Shown here piece by piece: positions 8,998 to 18,567 of a stretch of 64,000 nt of DNA. Origin of the DNA: Magnetominusculus dajiuhuensis (GTDB lineage: Bacteria; Nitrospirota; Thermodesulfovibrionia; Thermodesulfovibrionales; Magnetobacteriaceae); the NCBI RefSeq assembly GCF_046044395.1, contig NZ_JBJUSG010000004.1, positions 1-64,000 of the forward strand. Reading direction: 5' to 3'. The notes under the pieces are model-generated. The model did not search any database. It was not told the origin of the DNA and saw only the letters and a list, made by a program, of their open reading frames with translations. The translations under genes were made by a program, and so were the position numbers. Each line of letters starts with the position of its first letter. The stretch's first letter is position 1.

Positions 8998-10806
8998 TTA
9001 GCTTTGAAGTACGGTACTTTGTGGCAGATGAATGCATGACTCTATTTCGTGAGACCTTGCGTCAGCCTTTTTGGCGTCACACTCCCAGAACACCCTGTGT
9101 GGGCACTCGCTGCACACGCCCGTGTCAAGGTTTGAGACGAGTGTTTCTATGGCGTGCTCTTTGGATTCGAAGATATGGTCGTGGCGAATTTCCTCTATTG
9201 CCCCGCTTCGCTCCATCAGGCTCATCATAGGGGCCTTGATGCCGCAGAAATATATGTCCTTGTTGTTTCGCCTGTGCTCGTCAACCATGTGGACAAGGGT
9301 CTCTACGCCAGCAAGGTCTATCTGGTTTATGCTTGAACAGATGATTAACATGGTGTGCTGAGTTGGCGAAAAACTCTGTAGCCTAGCAATATTTTCCTCG
9401 ACATGGCTCATCGCGGCGAAGTATAAATCGCCGTCTATCATAATCAACCCCAGTTGAGGACACTGAGGCAAAAATGGGTCGGTTACTAACTGGCGGTTGT
9501 GAATCTCCGGTATTCTTGGAAGCACCTTTGGCCTCGCTGTCTTGTTCAGGTACAGGCCTATTGACAGAAGCGCTCCGACATAGATGGCAAATTCCAGCTC
9601 AAGAAACAGCGTGGATAAAAACGTCACGGTCATCACTGCCGCATCCTGCTTGGACAGGCGAAATGTGCTCTTTATGTGGTGGAAGTCAATGAGGTTATAG
9701 GCCACAACAAGTATCACGGCGGCCATTGCGGCTATGGGCAGATATGCGGCATATGATACAACAAACATCAGTATTGCCATAAGCCATGCGGCCGCGAATA
9801 TTGCCGCGGCAGGGGATTTCGCACCGGCTGAGAAGTTTACGCCGCTTCTGGTAAATGACCCTGAGGCCGCATAAGACGAGAAAAACGACCCAACGATGTT
9901 TGACAGTCCCTGGCCAATGAACTCCTGGTTGCCGTCTATCTTCTGCCCTGACTTAAGGGCGACCGAGCGTGCGATTGATACCGCCTCCATAAGCCCAAGC
10001 ATGGCTATGGCCATCGCCGGCGTGGAAAGCACCCGCATTGACTCCATTGAAAAGGTCGGCAGACCAAAATGAGGAATGGCCGAAGGGAGCGCTCCAACTA
10101 CCTTTACACCCTTTTCCTGCCAGCCCATAGAAACTGTCAGCACAGCCCCGCCCACCATCGCAAAGAGCATTGACGGCCACTTAGGACGAAACTTGCGCAC
10201 GAACAAAACTATAAACAGCGTCACAACGGCCGTTGCTAGTGAGTAGATATTTATATCGTGGATATTTTTTATCAACAACGCTATGTTATCGGTAAATTCA
10301 GCCGCATTCTTGTATTGCAGCCCAAAGAGGTGTTTCAGTTGGCTTGAGGCGATTAATATGGCAGCCCCTGTGGTAAACCCGATAACTACTGAATGGGAGA
10401 CGAAGTTTATCAGGCCTCCCAACCGCGCCGCCCCCAGTATAAATTGAAACACCCCTGTCATCAGGGTCAAAAGGAGGACAAGCTCGATGTAATGGTTTGA
10501 GCCAGGCTCGGCCATCGCGGAGATACTTGCAAATATGACCAGAGAAATGGCCGTCGTTGGGCCTGATATCAAGTGCTTAGATGACCCGAAAAGCGCCGCG
10601 ATTACCGCCGGTATCATTGCCGAGTAAAGGCCGTATTCAGGCGGCATCCCCGCTATCATCGCAAAGGCAACGCCCTGCGGCAGCACCACTACCGCACCTG
10701 TCAAACCCGCGAACAGGTCGTCCTTCCATGTCTTTCTTACGCCCGGAATCCACTTGAGAAACGGAAATATTGATGTTAATGTATGTTTCATTTCTGATTT
10801 CATCAT
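8998..10806 (-). CDS. SulP/SLC26-family anion transporter with STAS domain
   Basis: A 602-residue inner-membrane transporter. The N terminus contains the SulP signature region (DLFAGLTGAVVVLPQGVAFA, about 30-49, then GMPPEYGLYSA), followed by roughly a dozen hydrophobic segments to about residue 430. A cytoplasmic STAS domain (about 465-570) follows. The family carries sulfate, bicarbonate or other anions; the substrate cannot be read off. The last 40 residues hold five cysteines, two in a CSEC motif, an unusual extension that might bind metal or sense redox. The start codon overlaps the stop of the tandem UspA gene by 4 bases, so the two are probably made together. Confidence 0.9.
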   Translation of the reverse strand: MMKSEMKHTLTSIFPFLKWIPGVRKTWKDDLFAGLTGAVVVLPQGVAFAMIAGMPPEYGLYSAMIPAVIAALFGSSKHLISGPTTAISLVIFASISAMAEPGSNHYIELVLLLTLMTGVFQFILGAARLGGLINFVSHSVVIGFTTGAAILIASSQLKHLFGLQYKNAAEFTDNIALLIKNIHDINIYSLATAVVTLFIVLFVRKFRPKWPSMLFAMVGGAVLTVSMGWQEKGVKVVGALPSAIPHFGLPTFSMESMRVLSTPAMAIAMLGLMEAVSIARSVALKSGQKIDGNQEFIGQGLSNIVGSFFSSYAASGSFTRSGVNFSAGAKSPAAAIFAAAWLMAILMFVVSYAAYLPIAAMAAVILVVAYNLIDFHHIKSTFRLSKQDAAVMTVTFLSTLFLELEFAIYVGALLSIGLYLNKTARPKVLPRIPEIHNRQLVTDPFLPQCPQLGLIMIDGDLYFAAMSHVEENIARLQSFSPTQHTMLIICSSINQIDLAGVETLVHMVDEHRRNNKDIYFCGIKAPMMSLMERSGAIEEIRHDHIFESKEHAIETLVSNLDTGVCSECPHRVFWECDAKKADARSHEIESCIHLPQSTVLQS

Positions 10807-11750
10807 CTCACCACCATCACTGAATTTTCTGCGGCTATAACTACATTAAAAACGGTCCCGCCCATAAAGAAGCGCTTTTTAAGACCGCTTTGCCCTTTGC
10901 CGTTTAGTACGATGACCGAATAATTTCTGCCATATTTTATGAGTTCCTCAACAGGGTCCCCTATGGCAGTTTTTATTTCGGCTGCGCCAAGGCCAAATGA
11001 CTTTAATATCCTCTGCCCTTCTTCGACTATCCTTATGGCCTTTGACTCATCTTGCGGACGCCTTGCAACCGACATTAAAGACACCGGACAACTGCACCTT
11101 GAGGCCAGCATTACATCTTTGTGCATCATCACATAGGCCTCCTCAGAGCCGTCCAGCCCTACGAGGTGGCCGTGTCCTGCCTCCAATTCCCTCGCAACGA
11201 GTACCGAACACTGGGCGTGCACTACTACTTTCTGTACCTCTGAGGATAGAAATATCCTGCTTAGACCGCTGCGTTTTGACGCCCCAATGATAACCAGATT
11301 GTAACCGCCGTTTTCTATTTCGTCGAGGATTTCGCCGGCCGCGTTTCTGCCCTGTTTCAGCTTGAGGTTTATCACCTCACCTCCGGGGCCGCGGTGGGTT
11401 ATCTGGAAATCTCCAAAGAGATCACCGTCAAAATTGCCCCCTTGCTCCGCTGACCAGTCCTCCGCCATCCAGCCATGTGCTATCAACCCCAGCCGCGCCT
11501 CCTCAAGATAACGTATTTCAGGTATTGACATGCCCAGGCTCCTGCTGCCGAATTTTTCCTCCATAGCGCCGACGGCAACCAGCTCTCTGTCCCGGTTTTC
11601 AGGGTCGTCTTCGCCACCCTTACACACGTGAAATATCGTTATCTCCGCCCCTATACCCTTGCCTAACTTTGCCCCGTAGCGCATGCCCCTCATGGCCTCC
11701 GCGGAGCCGTCCGTGCATATCAGCAATTTAAATGACTTTCCTCTTTCCAT
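10803..11750 (-). CDS. Tandem-domain universal stress protein (UspA family)
   Basis: About 315 residues with two Usp domains. The first starts at FKLLICTDGSA and ends near residue 195 (LVIIGASKRSGLSR, the G-x2-G-x(9)-G nucleotide region, then CSVLVARE). The second ends VIVLNGKGQSGLKKRFFMGG...VMVVR. I place the start at ATG 11750, because a longer frame to 11783 would overlap the previous gene by 28 bases and because GTGAGG lies about 10 bases upstream of 11750. Usp proteins bind ATP or act as stress chaperones. Here it lies between a single-domain Usp and SulP, as in other SulP-Usp operons, so it may regulate the transporter. Confidence 0.85.
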   Translation of the reverse strand: MERGKSFKLLICTDGSAEAMRGMRYGAKLGKGIGAEITIFHVCKGGEDDPENRDRELVAVGAMEEKFGSRSLGMSIPEIRYLEEARLGLIAHGWMAEDWSAEQGGNFDGDLFGDFQITHRGPGGEVINLKLKQGRNAAGEILDEIENGGYNLVIIGASKRSGLSRIFLSSEVQKVVVHAQCSVLVARELEAGHGHLVGLDGSEEAYVMMHKDVMLASRCSCPVSLMSVARRPQDESKAIRIVEEGQRILKSFGLGAAEIKTAIGDPVEELIKYGRNYSVIVLNGKGQSGLKKRFFMGGTVFNVVIAAENSVMVVR

Positions 11751-11755
11751 AGCCG

Positions 11756-12175
11756 TTATATCCTCACTAACAACACAGGACATGGGGCATTGTCTATCAC
11801 TTTTTCAACCGTGTTGCCCTGTATCAGCCTTTTTATACGATTGGATTTATGTACGCCCATCACGATTAAATCGCAGCGTTCCTCTTCGGCGGCCTCAATG
11901 ATTTTTTCGTGCGGGCTGCCGTACTCAAGCCTGGTCTTTACAGGGGAGAGCTTATTGGCCGAGAACTCCTCTATCTCAGAGCGTATCTTGTCGCTGTCAG
12001 AGGTCATCGCCCCCTTAATATTCTTAATACCAGTTAAGTTGATGTCGCCTTCGTAGTTCGGCAGCACCTTAAGAATCGTCACCCAACACTTTTCCTTTGC
12101 CGCCAACTCCAACCCTTGTTTGATTACCTCTTTGGAATTTCCCACCGCTATTAATAGCTTTCTATAACCTTTCAT
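11756..12175 (-). CDS. Universal stress protein (UspA family), single domain
   Basis: About 139 residues forming one Usp domain: KLLIAVGNSKE at the start, and at the end the nucleotide-binding run VMGVHKSNRIKRLIQGNT followed by APCPVLLVRI. ATG 12175 is chosen because AGGAGG lies 7 bases upstream; the frame is open to 12211 but has no better site. It is the first gene of the Usp / tandem Usp / SulP operon, with a 5-base gap to the next. Confidence 0.85.
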   Translation of the reverse strand: MKGYRKLLIAVGNSKEVIKQGLELAAKEKCWVTILKVLPNYEGDINLTGIKNIKGAMTSDSDKIRSEIEEFSANKLSPVKTRLEYGSPHEKIIEAAEEERCDLIVMGVHKSNRIKRLIQGNTVEKVIDNAPCPVLLVRI

Positions 12176-12323
12176 GATGCTTCCTCCTGTTGATACATGA
12201 TTTTTGTTCATTAACTTAATTACAATAGATAAGTGCAGGATTCATGCCAGGCTATAACTGATTGATTTTAAAGCGATTTATTAATGACAGGTACGGCGTG
12301 GGCGTTTATAATCTAAACGGACG

Positions 12324-13670
12324 TTAACACTCCTCTTTGATTATCTTCCATAGGCTTGTCCTCGATATTCCCAGCATCTCGGCGGCCTTTGTCTTATTGC
12401 CTCCGAGGTACTCGACTATTTTCATGGCGTATTCCTTGTTGAGTTCGTCAATGGTCTTAATGGCGTCAAGCCTTACGACATCAGGGGCAAGGATGGATAG
12501 TTTCTGCGGCAGGCTTTCAGGGGTTATCAGATTGGTGTTTTCGAGAATTACCGCCCGCTCTATGATGTTCTCCAGCTCTCTTACGTTGCCCGGATAGTTG
12601 TAGTTCATAAGGATTTCCATTGCCTTACTCGTAAAGGCCGTTATTTTTTTGTTGCATCTTGGGGCGTGTTTTTTTAGGAAATAGAGGCAAAGCTCGTTAA
12701 TATCGTTTATCCTTTCTCTGAGGGGCGGGATAGTTATCTCCATGACGTTTAATCGGTAGTAGAGGTCTTCTCTGAATTTCCCCGTTGACAGGAGGTTTGT
12801 AATGTTTTTATTCGTTGCCGCAATGATTCTGACGTTTACCTTAATAGATTTGACGCCGCCGACTCTGAAAAACTCCCCCTCTTCGATAAACAGAAGGAGT
12901 TTTGCCTGAAGATTTGGGGAAAGCTCGGCTATCTCATCAAGGAAAAGAGTGCCGGAGTCGGCTATCTCAACCAGTCCTTGCTTGGTTTTCAGAGCGCCCG
13001 TAAACGCCCCTGCCTCATAGCCAAACAGCTCGCTGCTCAGGAGTTCCTCTGTGAGCGTGGCGCAGTTTATAGACAGGTATGGCCTGTCCTGCCTCTTGCC
13101 TGAGTAATGTATCAACCGGGCTATGAGGCTTTTGCCAACGCCGCTTTCGCCGGTTAATATGAGATTACAGTCGGAGCCTTTCATGCTTTCTATCAGTGTG
13201 ACGATTCGCTTCATCCCGGGGCTATTGGCCGTGACGCTAAACTTCTTGTTTATAGCGAGTGCAGCCTTTAATGCGGTATTTTCCCTCTGCATCAGCTTGC
13301 GTTCTTTAAGTTTGGATACCTTAAGGATTAACTCGTCAAGCTCGAACGGTTTGGTGATGTAGTCTGAGGCACCCTTTCTCATGGCCTCAACGGCTGATTC
13401 GATACTGCCGAAGGCCGTGATGATTATTACCTCAATTTCGGGATATTTTTCTTTTATTATCTCAAGAAGTCTGATACCGTTTAACTTTGGCATTTTTATG
13501 TCTGAAATCAGGACATGGAAGCTGCCCTTTTCGATTTTAGCAAGGGCATCCTCTCCATCTCTTGCTGTTACCGTTTCATATCCCTCTTTCTCTAAGACAT
13601 AAACGATATGGTTTAGCGTTATCTCTTCGTCTTCAGCTACAAGTATCTTAAGTTTCACTCTTCTGTCCAC
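12324..13670 (-). CDS. NtrC-family sigma-54 response regulator (pair B)
   Basis: A 448-residue paralogue of the pair A regulator with the same layout: receiver Asp57 (LISDIKMPKLNG), AAA+ Walker A GESGVGK (174-180), GAFTGA loop (221-226), and a Fis helix-turn-helix with GGNKTKAAEMLGISRTSLW. Unlike pair A its Walker A is near canonical. It overlaps the kinase gene by about 23 bases if the ATG at 13670 is used; an in-frame GTG four codons on (13658) would shorten the overlap. It probably activates sigma-54 promoters, possibly including that of the exopolysaccharide operon at 24.85 kb (inference). Confidence 0.93.
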   Translation of the reverse strand: MDRRVKLKILVAEDEEITLNHIVYVLEKEGYETVTARDGEDALAKIEKGSFHVLISDIKMPKLNGIRLLEIIKEKYPEIEVIIITAFGSIESAVEAMRKGASDYITKPFELDELILKVSKLKERKLMQRENTALKAALAINKKFSVTANSPGMKRIVTLIESMKGSDCNLILTGESGVGKSLIARLIHYSGKRQDRPYLSINCATLTEELLSSELFGYEAGAFTGALKTKQGLVEIADSGTLFLDEIAELSPNLQAKLLLFIEEGEFFRVGGVKSIKVNVRIIAATNKNITNLLSTGKFREDLYYRLNVMEITIPPLRERINDINELCLYFLKKHAPRCNKKITAFTSKAMEILMNYNYPGNVRELENIIERAVILENTNLITPESLPQKLSILAPDVVRLDAIKTIDELNKEYAMKIVEYLGGNKTKAAEMLGISRTSLWKIIKEEC

Positions 13671-15225
13671 CTGTCGGCAACGTAATCACGAAAGTTGTTG
13701 ATCTTCCAGGTTCGCTTTCCACTTTCAGGTCGCCGTCGTGTTTTTTTACTATATTATATACTATTGCAAGCCCTAAACCGGTACCTTTGTCTTTCGTTGT
13801 AAAAAAAGGCTCAAATATTTTCTCTACATCCTCCATAGGAATCCCTCCTCCAGTGTCCGAGATCCTTATTTTTACCATACCGTCCACATTTTCAACGCTT
13901 ACCGACAGCACACCGCGGTTTTCCATTGCCTCTACCGCGTTTAAAAACAGATTGATAAACACCCTTTCTATCTGCTCCGAATCGACGAAGATGACGGCAT
14001 TGTCTCCTTCAAGTTCAAATTCGATTTGTTTAACATCCACCACGAAGGCTATTTGTTTATACGCGTTATCAATTAACGAATAAACATCCACGTTCACGGC
14101 GACGATCTTCCTGCCTCGCGCAAATTCAAGCAGGTCGCCTATAATGAATTTAACGCGTTTGGTTTGTCCGAGTACATCTTCGGTGATTTTTCTAAGAAAC
14201 GGAGAGGCACTGTCTCCTATTTCCCTTAAGAGCACCTGTGCCGAGAGATAAATATTATTTAGGGGATTGTTGAGTTCATGCGCCACACCGGAGGCCAGCG
14301 TTCCTATGGCGGCAAGTTTTCTGCTTTGAAGAAGCTCTTCGCTTTTTATCTGTAGCTCTTTTTCTCTTTGCGTTATTTGATTTTCCATTTCATAAAATTT
14401 TTGAAACAGAATCCCAAGCTCATCTCTGTCGTGAAGCATTTCCGATTCAGGGCGTGAGCCGCTCATAAAAAACCCTTTCCCAGCGTTTTCCACAATTTTT
14501 ACCAGGCGATTCAGCCGGTTTGCCAAATTATTGCTGATAATAAACAGCATTCCCAGCCCAACGACGAAAAAAAGCGGCAATAACACAAGTATGGCAAGCT
14601 GCGACGTGCGCACAGCTCCGTCAACCTTGCCGCGGGCTGCCCTGTCCAGCTCATTTGCCGAGTTTACAATGTTTTCCCCTATCTTTCTTAGTGTGTATAT
14701 ATCGGCGTCAAGGGTTTTTAATCCCATTACGAGGGAATCTTTGGGGGACAGCACGGCGGTCTTTTCAAGGAACTCACCAGCCTTCAGCGGTATATCAGTA
14801 AATGTAGATTCTATGAGGGAAATAAGTCCTTTGTCCATGTTGGTCAGGGATATCTGTCTCTTTAAAATATTTACTGACGATTCTATTTTTGTGAATACCA
14901 CTTCGTACTGTCTGACTAGTTCATGGAGGGTGGACAGACTTTCTTTTTTATTTATTGCCAACTGTTGAAAAAGGATTTCGTTTAAATCGTTCAGGTAATG
15001 ATAGACCAGACGGGATTCGTCGTCCGCCTCTGAGGAACCGTAGAGAAAAAAATTCTTTTCATGCCTTCGCAGTTGAAGACATTTACCGCGTATAGTGTCA
15101 GTCGTCTCAAGATATGCGATTTCATTTTTAATTTTAATGAAATTGGCATACTCAATTGCCGACAAGAAGATGACTATAACGCCCGTCGCCATGAAACTCA
15201 TGAGTATTTTATTTTTCAGTGACAT
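13648..15225 (-). CDS. Sensor histidine kinase (pair B)
   Basis: A 525-residue paralogue of the pair A kinase. It has transmembrane helices at about 8-26 and 208-230, and an HBM-like periplasmic domain carrying LRRHEKNFF (52-60). A HAMP region follows, then His317 in GVAHELNNP and an ATPase domain with DTGGGI and GTGLGL. The two periplasmic domains share the RR-x-EKNF motif but little else at a glance, so the sensors probably diverged in ligand after duplication. It is translationally coupled to its regulator. Confidence 0.92.
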   Translation of the reverse strand: MSLKNKILMSFMATGVIVIFLSAIEYANFIKIKNEIAYLETTDTIRGKCLQLRRHEKNFFLYGSSEADDESRLVYHYLNDLNEILFQQLAINKKESLSTLHELVRQYEVVFTKIESSVNILKRQISLTNMDKGLISLIESTFTDIPLKAGEFLEKTAVLSPKDSLVMGLKTLDADIYTLRKIGENIVNSANELDRAARGKVDGAVRTSQLAILVLLPLFFVVGLGMLFIISNNLANRLNRLVKIVENAGKGFFMSGSRPESEMLHDRDELGILFQKFYEMENQITQREKELQIKSEELLQSRKLAAIGTLASGVAHELNNPLNNIYLSAQVLLREIGDSASPFLRKITEDVLGQTKRVKFIIGDLLEFARGRKIVAVNVDVYSLIDNAYKQIAFVVDVKQIEFELEGDNAVIFVDSEQIERVFINLFLNAVEAMENRGVLSVSVENVDGMVKIRISDTGGGIPMEDVEKIFEPFFTTKDKGTGLGLAIVYNIVKKHDGDLKVESEPGRSTTFVITLPTGGQKSET

Positions 15226-15246
15226 TGTGCTGGCTTCTATGATACC

Positions 15247-16167
15247 TCAATCTGCGGCGATAGATGTCCTTGTCTTCCCAAAAAATCCTTTCAACTCATC
15301 CAGAGAATCGGTTTTCTTGATAAGATTCTTGAATTCCACCAATTTATCTATGGAATCTACAACTCTAAGCATATCCATCAACGCTACTGCTGCGCAACCA
15401 TATTTGAGCTCAAGCATACCTTCCACTCCCTCAAGCAAGCCCTTCCGTTGCCCCTCAAGTAAGCCTCTCTCAATGCCTCTTTCAATGCCTTTCTCAATGC
15501 CTTTCTCAATGCCCTGCTTAAACCTTACATCTCTCTCTAAATCATATACTAATGCCATCGCCTCTGCCTCCTCAGACACTTCGCCCTGTAAATCCCTCAA
15601 CTGCGACAGGACTTCCACTTGTCTTATATACTTGCCCCGGAGCGTTTCCTCCGGCACCAGTTCCCTTAATCGGCTGAGTATCTCTCTTATGAATATTTTA
15701 ACACCTTTCTTCTGATAATTGCACAAGATAGAGATTATTACCTCTTCTGGTTTATCTGAATGTAAGAACTTTCCGCAATCAACATCGCGCATATCAATCA
15801 GATTATACCTATGGGCCGTTGTTTCAGAGGAGAGGCTGGCTTTCATCGTAAGCGGCTCATTCCCAATGTAAAACACGTATTGCATCGGCGCAATCCCGTG
15901 AACCTCCGTCAGATAAACCCAATACCGCAGCTCCCGATATACCATCTTCGAATAGTTGGTCGCCTGAAATTCGATATGTAAAATAGAAGTGGATCCATCT
16001 TCAAATTCTACCCGCAAAATAAAGTCGGCTTCGCGTTCGTTCGTTATCTGAAGTTTAGTCTCTATCGCGGTGGATTTCACAATTTTCAACCCGATCACTT
16101 TCGTTATCAGGGTATCCACGACATCCTTCAGGATTTCTTTCAGAATTTTATCATAGCGTTTAGACAT
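15247..16167 (-). CDS. Rpn-family PD-(D/E)XK nuclease / putative transposase
   Basis: A 306-residue protein of the recombination-promoting nuclease family. The N-terminal two thirds carry the nuclease core: ADFILRVEFEDG then LHIEFQA (about 68-88), matching the D...ExQ catalytic pattern. The tail has a low-complexity run of GIEKG/GIERG units (about residues 218-236) encoded by four 12-bp tandem repeats, which is common in this family and may vary in copy number. Family members cut DNA and stimulate recombination; some behave as mobile or selfish genes. Here it lies just upstream of pair B on the same strand, 21 bases from the kinase start. Its own -10 box lies 8 bases before the ATG. Confidence 0.8.
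   Translation of the reverse strand: MSKRYDKILKEILKDVVDTLITKVIGLKIVKSTAIETKLQITNEREADFILRVEFEDGSTSILHIEFQATNYSKMVYRELRYWVYLTEVHGIAPMQYVFYIGNEPLTMKASLSSETTAHRYNLIDMRDVDCGKFLHSDKPEEVIISILCNYQKKGVKIFIREILSRLRELVPEETLRGKYIRQVEVLSQLRDLQGEVSEEAEAMALVYDLERDVRFKQGIEKGIEKGIERGIERGLLEGQRKGLLEGVEGMLELKYGCAAVALMDMLRVVDSIDKLVEFKNLIKKTDSLDELKGFFGKTRTSIAAD
15467..15514. repeat. Four 12-bp tandem repeats inside the Rpn gene
   Basis: On the plus strand the unit TTCTCAATGCCT and close variants occur four times in a row. They encode alternating GIEK/GIER on the minus strand. The period is a multiple of three, so slippage would change protein length without breaking the frame. Confidence 0.7.
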
Positions 16168-16175
16168 TTTGCGGT

Positions 16176-16181
16176 ATTATA
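16176..16181 (-). promoter_or_regulatory. -10 box of the Rpn gene, leaderless arrangement
   Basis: A perfect TATAAT on the minus strand (16181-16176) ends 8 bases before the ATG at 16167, with no ribosome binding site in between. No convincing -35 box is seen. Confidence 0.4.
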
Positions 16182-16306
16182 ACATTTGGAGAAGTTTAAG
16201 TGATTTTATTCACTTGCATATAAAAACATGGAAGCCAACTACTACACCTGTGACCCTTGCAATGCAGAAGCAGATTACTTTTAGTTAAGCGTTATACACG
16301 TTGTCT

Positions 16307-18496
16307 TTAGCACAGCCGTTCTTTAAGATAGGTATATCTGTGGCGCGGTTTGTTGTTGTTTATCGCTATGAAGACGGCCTTTTTTGTGCCAAGCAGGATT
16401 ACTAGGCGTTTGCCCCTTGTGACGCCCGTGTAGAGCAGGTTTCTCTGGAGCATTATGTACTGCTGTGTGTGAACCGGCATTATTACTGCCGGGTACTCGC
16501 TGCCCTGTGATTTATGTACAGTTACCGCGTAGGCAAGGGTTATCTCGTCCAGCTCTGTGTAGTCGTAGGCCGCGACCTTGCCGTCAAAGTTTACGGAGAT
16601 TTCGTGGTCTTCCGTGCTAATCGCCACGATTTTGCCTATGTCGCCGTTAAATACGTCCTTGTCATAATTATTTACCAGTTGCATGACCTTGTCGCCTGCC
16701 CGGAATACGCGTCCACCCCTTATGATTTCAACACCCTTTGGGTTTAGGGCATTTTGCAGCTCCGTGTTGAGGTTAACCGCGCCGAGCTGCCCTTTATACA
16801 TCGCCGTGAGGACCTGGATGTCTTTAAATGGGTCAAACTTGAATTTCTCCGGAATTTTTTCTTTACAGAGGGAGACTATTCTCTGTACGATACCCTCCGG
16901 TTCGTCCATTTCGAGAAAATAAAAATCCCGATACTGCTCCATGTCGTTTGCCAGAATGGGGAACTCGCCACTGTTTATCTTGTGGGCATTGACAACGATT
17001 AGTGAGCGCTGTGACTGCCTGAATATCTCGTTGAGCCTCACAACGGCCACTACCCCTGAATCAATTATGTCTCTGAGGACACTTCCCGCCCCAACTGACG
17101 GGAGTTGATCTATGTCGCCAACAAGGATTAGTGTACAATGCGGCGGCAGTGCCTTCAAAAAGTGATGCATTAGTATAGTGTCCACCATAGAGACTTCGTC
17201 AAGGACAACTAAGCCCGCGTCAAGGGGGTTTTTATCTGTTTTTTTAAACGCACCGTCTTTTGGGCTGAAGTCCAGAAGGCGGTGAATAGTCTTCGCGTCG
17301 TCACCGGTTGCCTCGGCCATACGCTTGGCGGCACGTCCCGTCGGGGCGGCAAGCAGGACGCGCTGCCCAAGCCGCTTGTATATCTTTATTATAGAGTTGA
17401 TTATCGTTGTCTTTCCCGTGCCAGGCCCGCCGGTTATCACCAGCACCTTACTATTAAACGACATCTTTACGGCCATTGCCTGATTCTCCGCAAGCGTGAT
17501 AGACAGCTCCTTTTGCACCCATTGCAGGGCCTTATCCTCGTCAAAAATATACGGTGAGGTGACAGTCGTAAGTAGTTTCTTCAGATTGGCCGCCACTGAG
17601 GTCTCCGATGTGTAAAACTTTGCCAGATAGACGGCCTTATTTTCACTGCCGTTTATCACCTCAAATACGATATGTTTGGCAGAGGCCGCCGCGTTCATCG
17701 CATTTATTACCAGTTCACGTTCTATATCAAGAACCTTCATACACTCCTCAGCAAGAAGCTCAATGGGATAATACACATGCCCATCGTCGGCAAGCTGATG
17801 GAGGACATATAATATGCCGGATTCTGCCCGCAGCGGTGAGTCCTTTGCAAAGCCAAGTTTTGCCGCTATCTTATCCGCGGTAATGAAGCCAACCCCATAT
17901 ATATCTGTTGCCAGTTGGTAGGGGTTTGTCTTTACTACTTCGATGGAGTTATGTCCATACTGCTTGAAAATCTTTATGGCGTATGCGCTGCTCACCCCGT
18001 GGGATTGCAAAAAGAGCATAATCTCTTTGACTTCCCGCTGCTCTACCCACGCGGACCTGATCATTAAGACGCGCTTTTCGCCAATTCCATCTACCTCTTT
18101 AAGCCTCTCAACGGTCTCCTCAATTATGTCGAGTGTCTTTTCAGCAAACTTCGCAACGAGGCGCTTTGCCAGCACCGGGCCGATTCCCTTTATCAGGCCG
18201 GAGCCGAGATATTTCTCAATCCCAACCACCGTGGCCGGTGTGATGGATGTGTAGGAGTTTACCTTGAACTGCTGCCCATACCTGGGGTGGTTAACCCATG
18301 CCCCCCGCAGGCGAAGCACTTCGCCCGGATTGATAGACAGGAGATTTCCAGCAACGGTTACAAGGTCCCTCTGGCCGGCAACTGAAACCTTGACGATGCT
18401 GAAGGCGTTTTCCTCGTTGGCGTACGTGATACGCTCGACCTGCCCTTGTATCTCGGTCTCCTGCCGGGGCTGCTGAGTTTTGCGAAAATTTGACAT
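16307..18496 (-). CDS. recD2: RecD2-type ATP-dependent DNA helicase
   Basis: A 729-residue superfamily 1B helicase, the usual length for RecD2. An N-terminal OB-like and helix-hairpin-helix region (YLGSGLIKGIGPVLAKRLV, about 95-113) precedes the motor. The motor shows Walker A GGPGTGKTT (about 350), Walker B VLDEVSMVD, motif III VGDIDQLPSVGAG and a late motif YAVTVHKSQGSE. RecD2 unwinds DNA 5' to 3' in repair and acts without RecBC. No recB or recC is nearby, supporting the stand-alone type. It is divergent from the MazG-like gene, with 71 bases between starts. Confidence 0.93.
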   Translation of the reverse strand: MSNFRKTQQPRQETEIQGQVERITYANEENAFSIVKVSVAGQRDLVTVAGNLLSINPGEVLRLRGAWVNHPRYGQQFKVNSYTSITPATVVGIEKYLGSGLIKGIGPVLAKRLVAKFAEKTLDIIEETVERLKEVDGIGEKRVLMIRSAWVEQREVKEIMLFLQSHGVSSAYAIKIFKQYGHNSIEVVKTNPYQLATDIYGVGFITADKIAAKLGFAKDSPLRAESGILYVLHQLADDGHVYYPIELLAEECMKVLDIERELVINAMNAAASAKHIVFEVINGSENKAVYLAKFYTSETSVAANLKKLLTTVTSPYIFDEDKALQWVQKELSITLAENQAMAVKMSFNSKVLVITGGPGTGKTTIINSIIKIYKRLGQRVLLAAPTGRAAKRMAEATGDDAKTIHRLLDFSPKDGAFKKTDKNPLDAGLVVLDEVSMVDTILMHHFLKALPPHCTLILVGDIDQLPSVGAGSVLRDIIDSGVVAVVRLNEIFRQSQRSLIVVNAHKINSGEFPILANDMEQYRDFYFLEMDEPEGIVQRIVSLCKEKIPEKFKFDPFKDIQVLTAMYKGQLGAVNLNTELQNALNPKGVEIIRGGRVFRAGDKVMQLVNNYDKDVFNGDIGKIVAISTEDHEISVNFDGKVAAYDYTELDEITLAYAVTVHKSQGSEYPAVIMPVHTQQYIMLQRNLLYTGVTRGKRLVILLGTKKAVFIAINNNKPRHRYTYLKERLC

Positions 18497-18567
18497 ATGC
18501 CCGCGTTTATACTATCATAATGTCAACAAGGATTGCTGCTTAAAGTTAAAAAAACGGGAGCGCTTAA

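Noticed and set aside
15095..15715. Long plus-strand ORF with repeated SMPFSMPF residues
   Set aside because: It is the antisense shadow of the Rpn gene repeats and the pair B kinase start; both sense genes have recognisable families.
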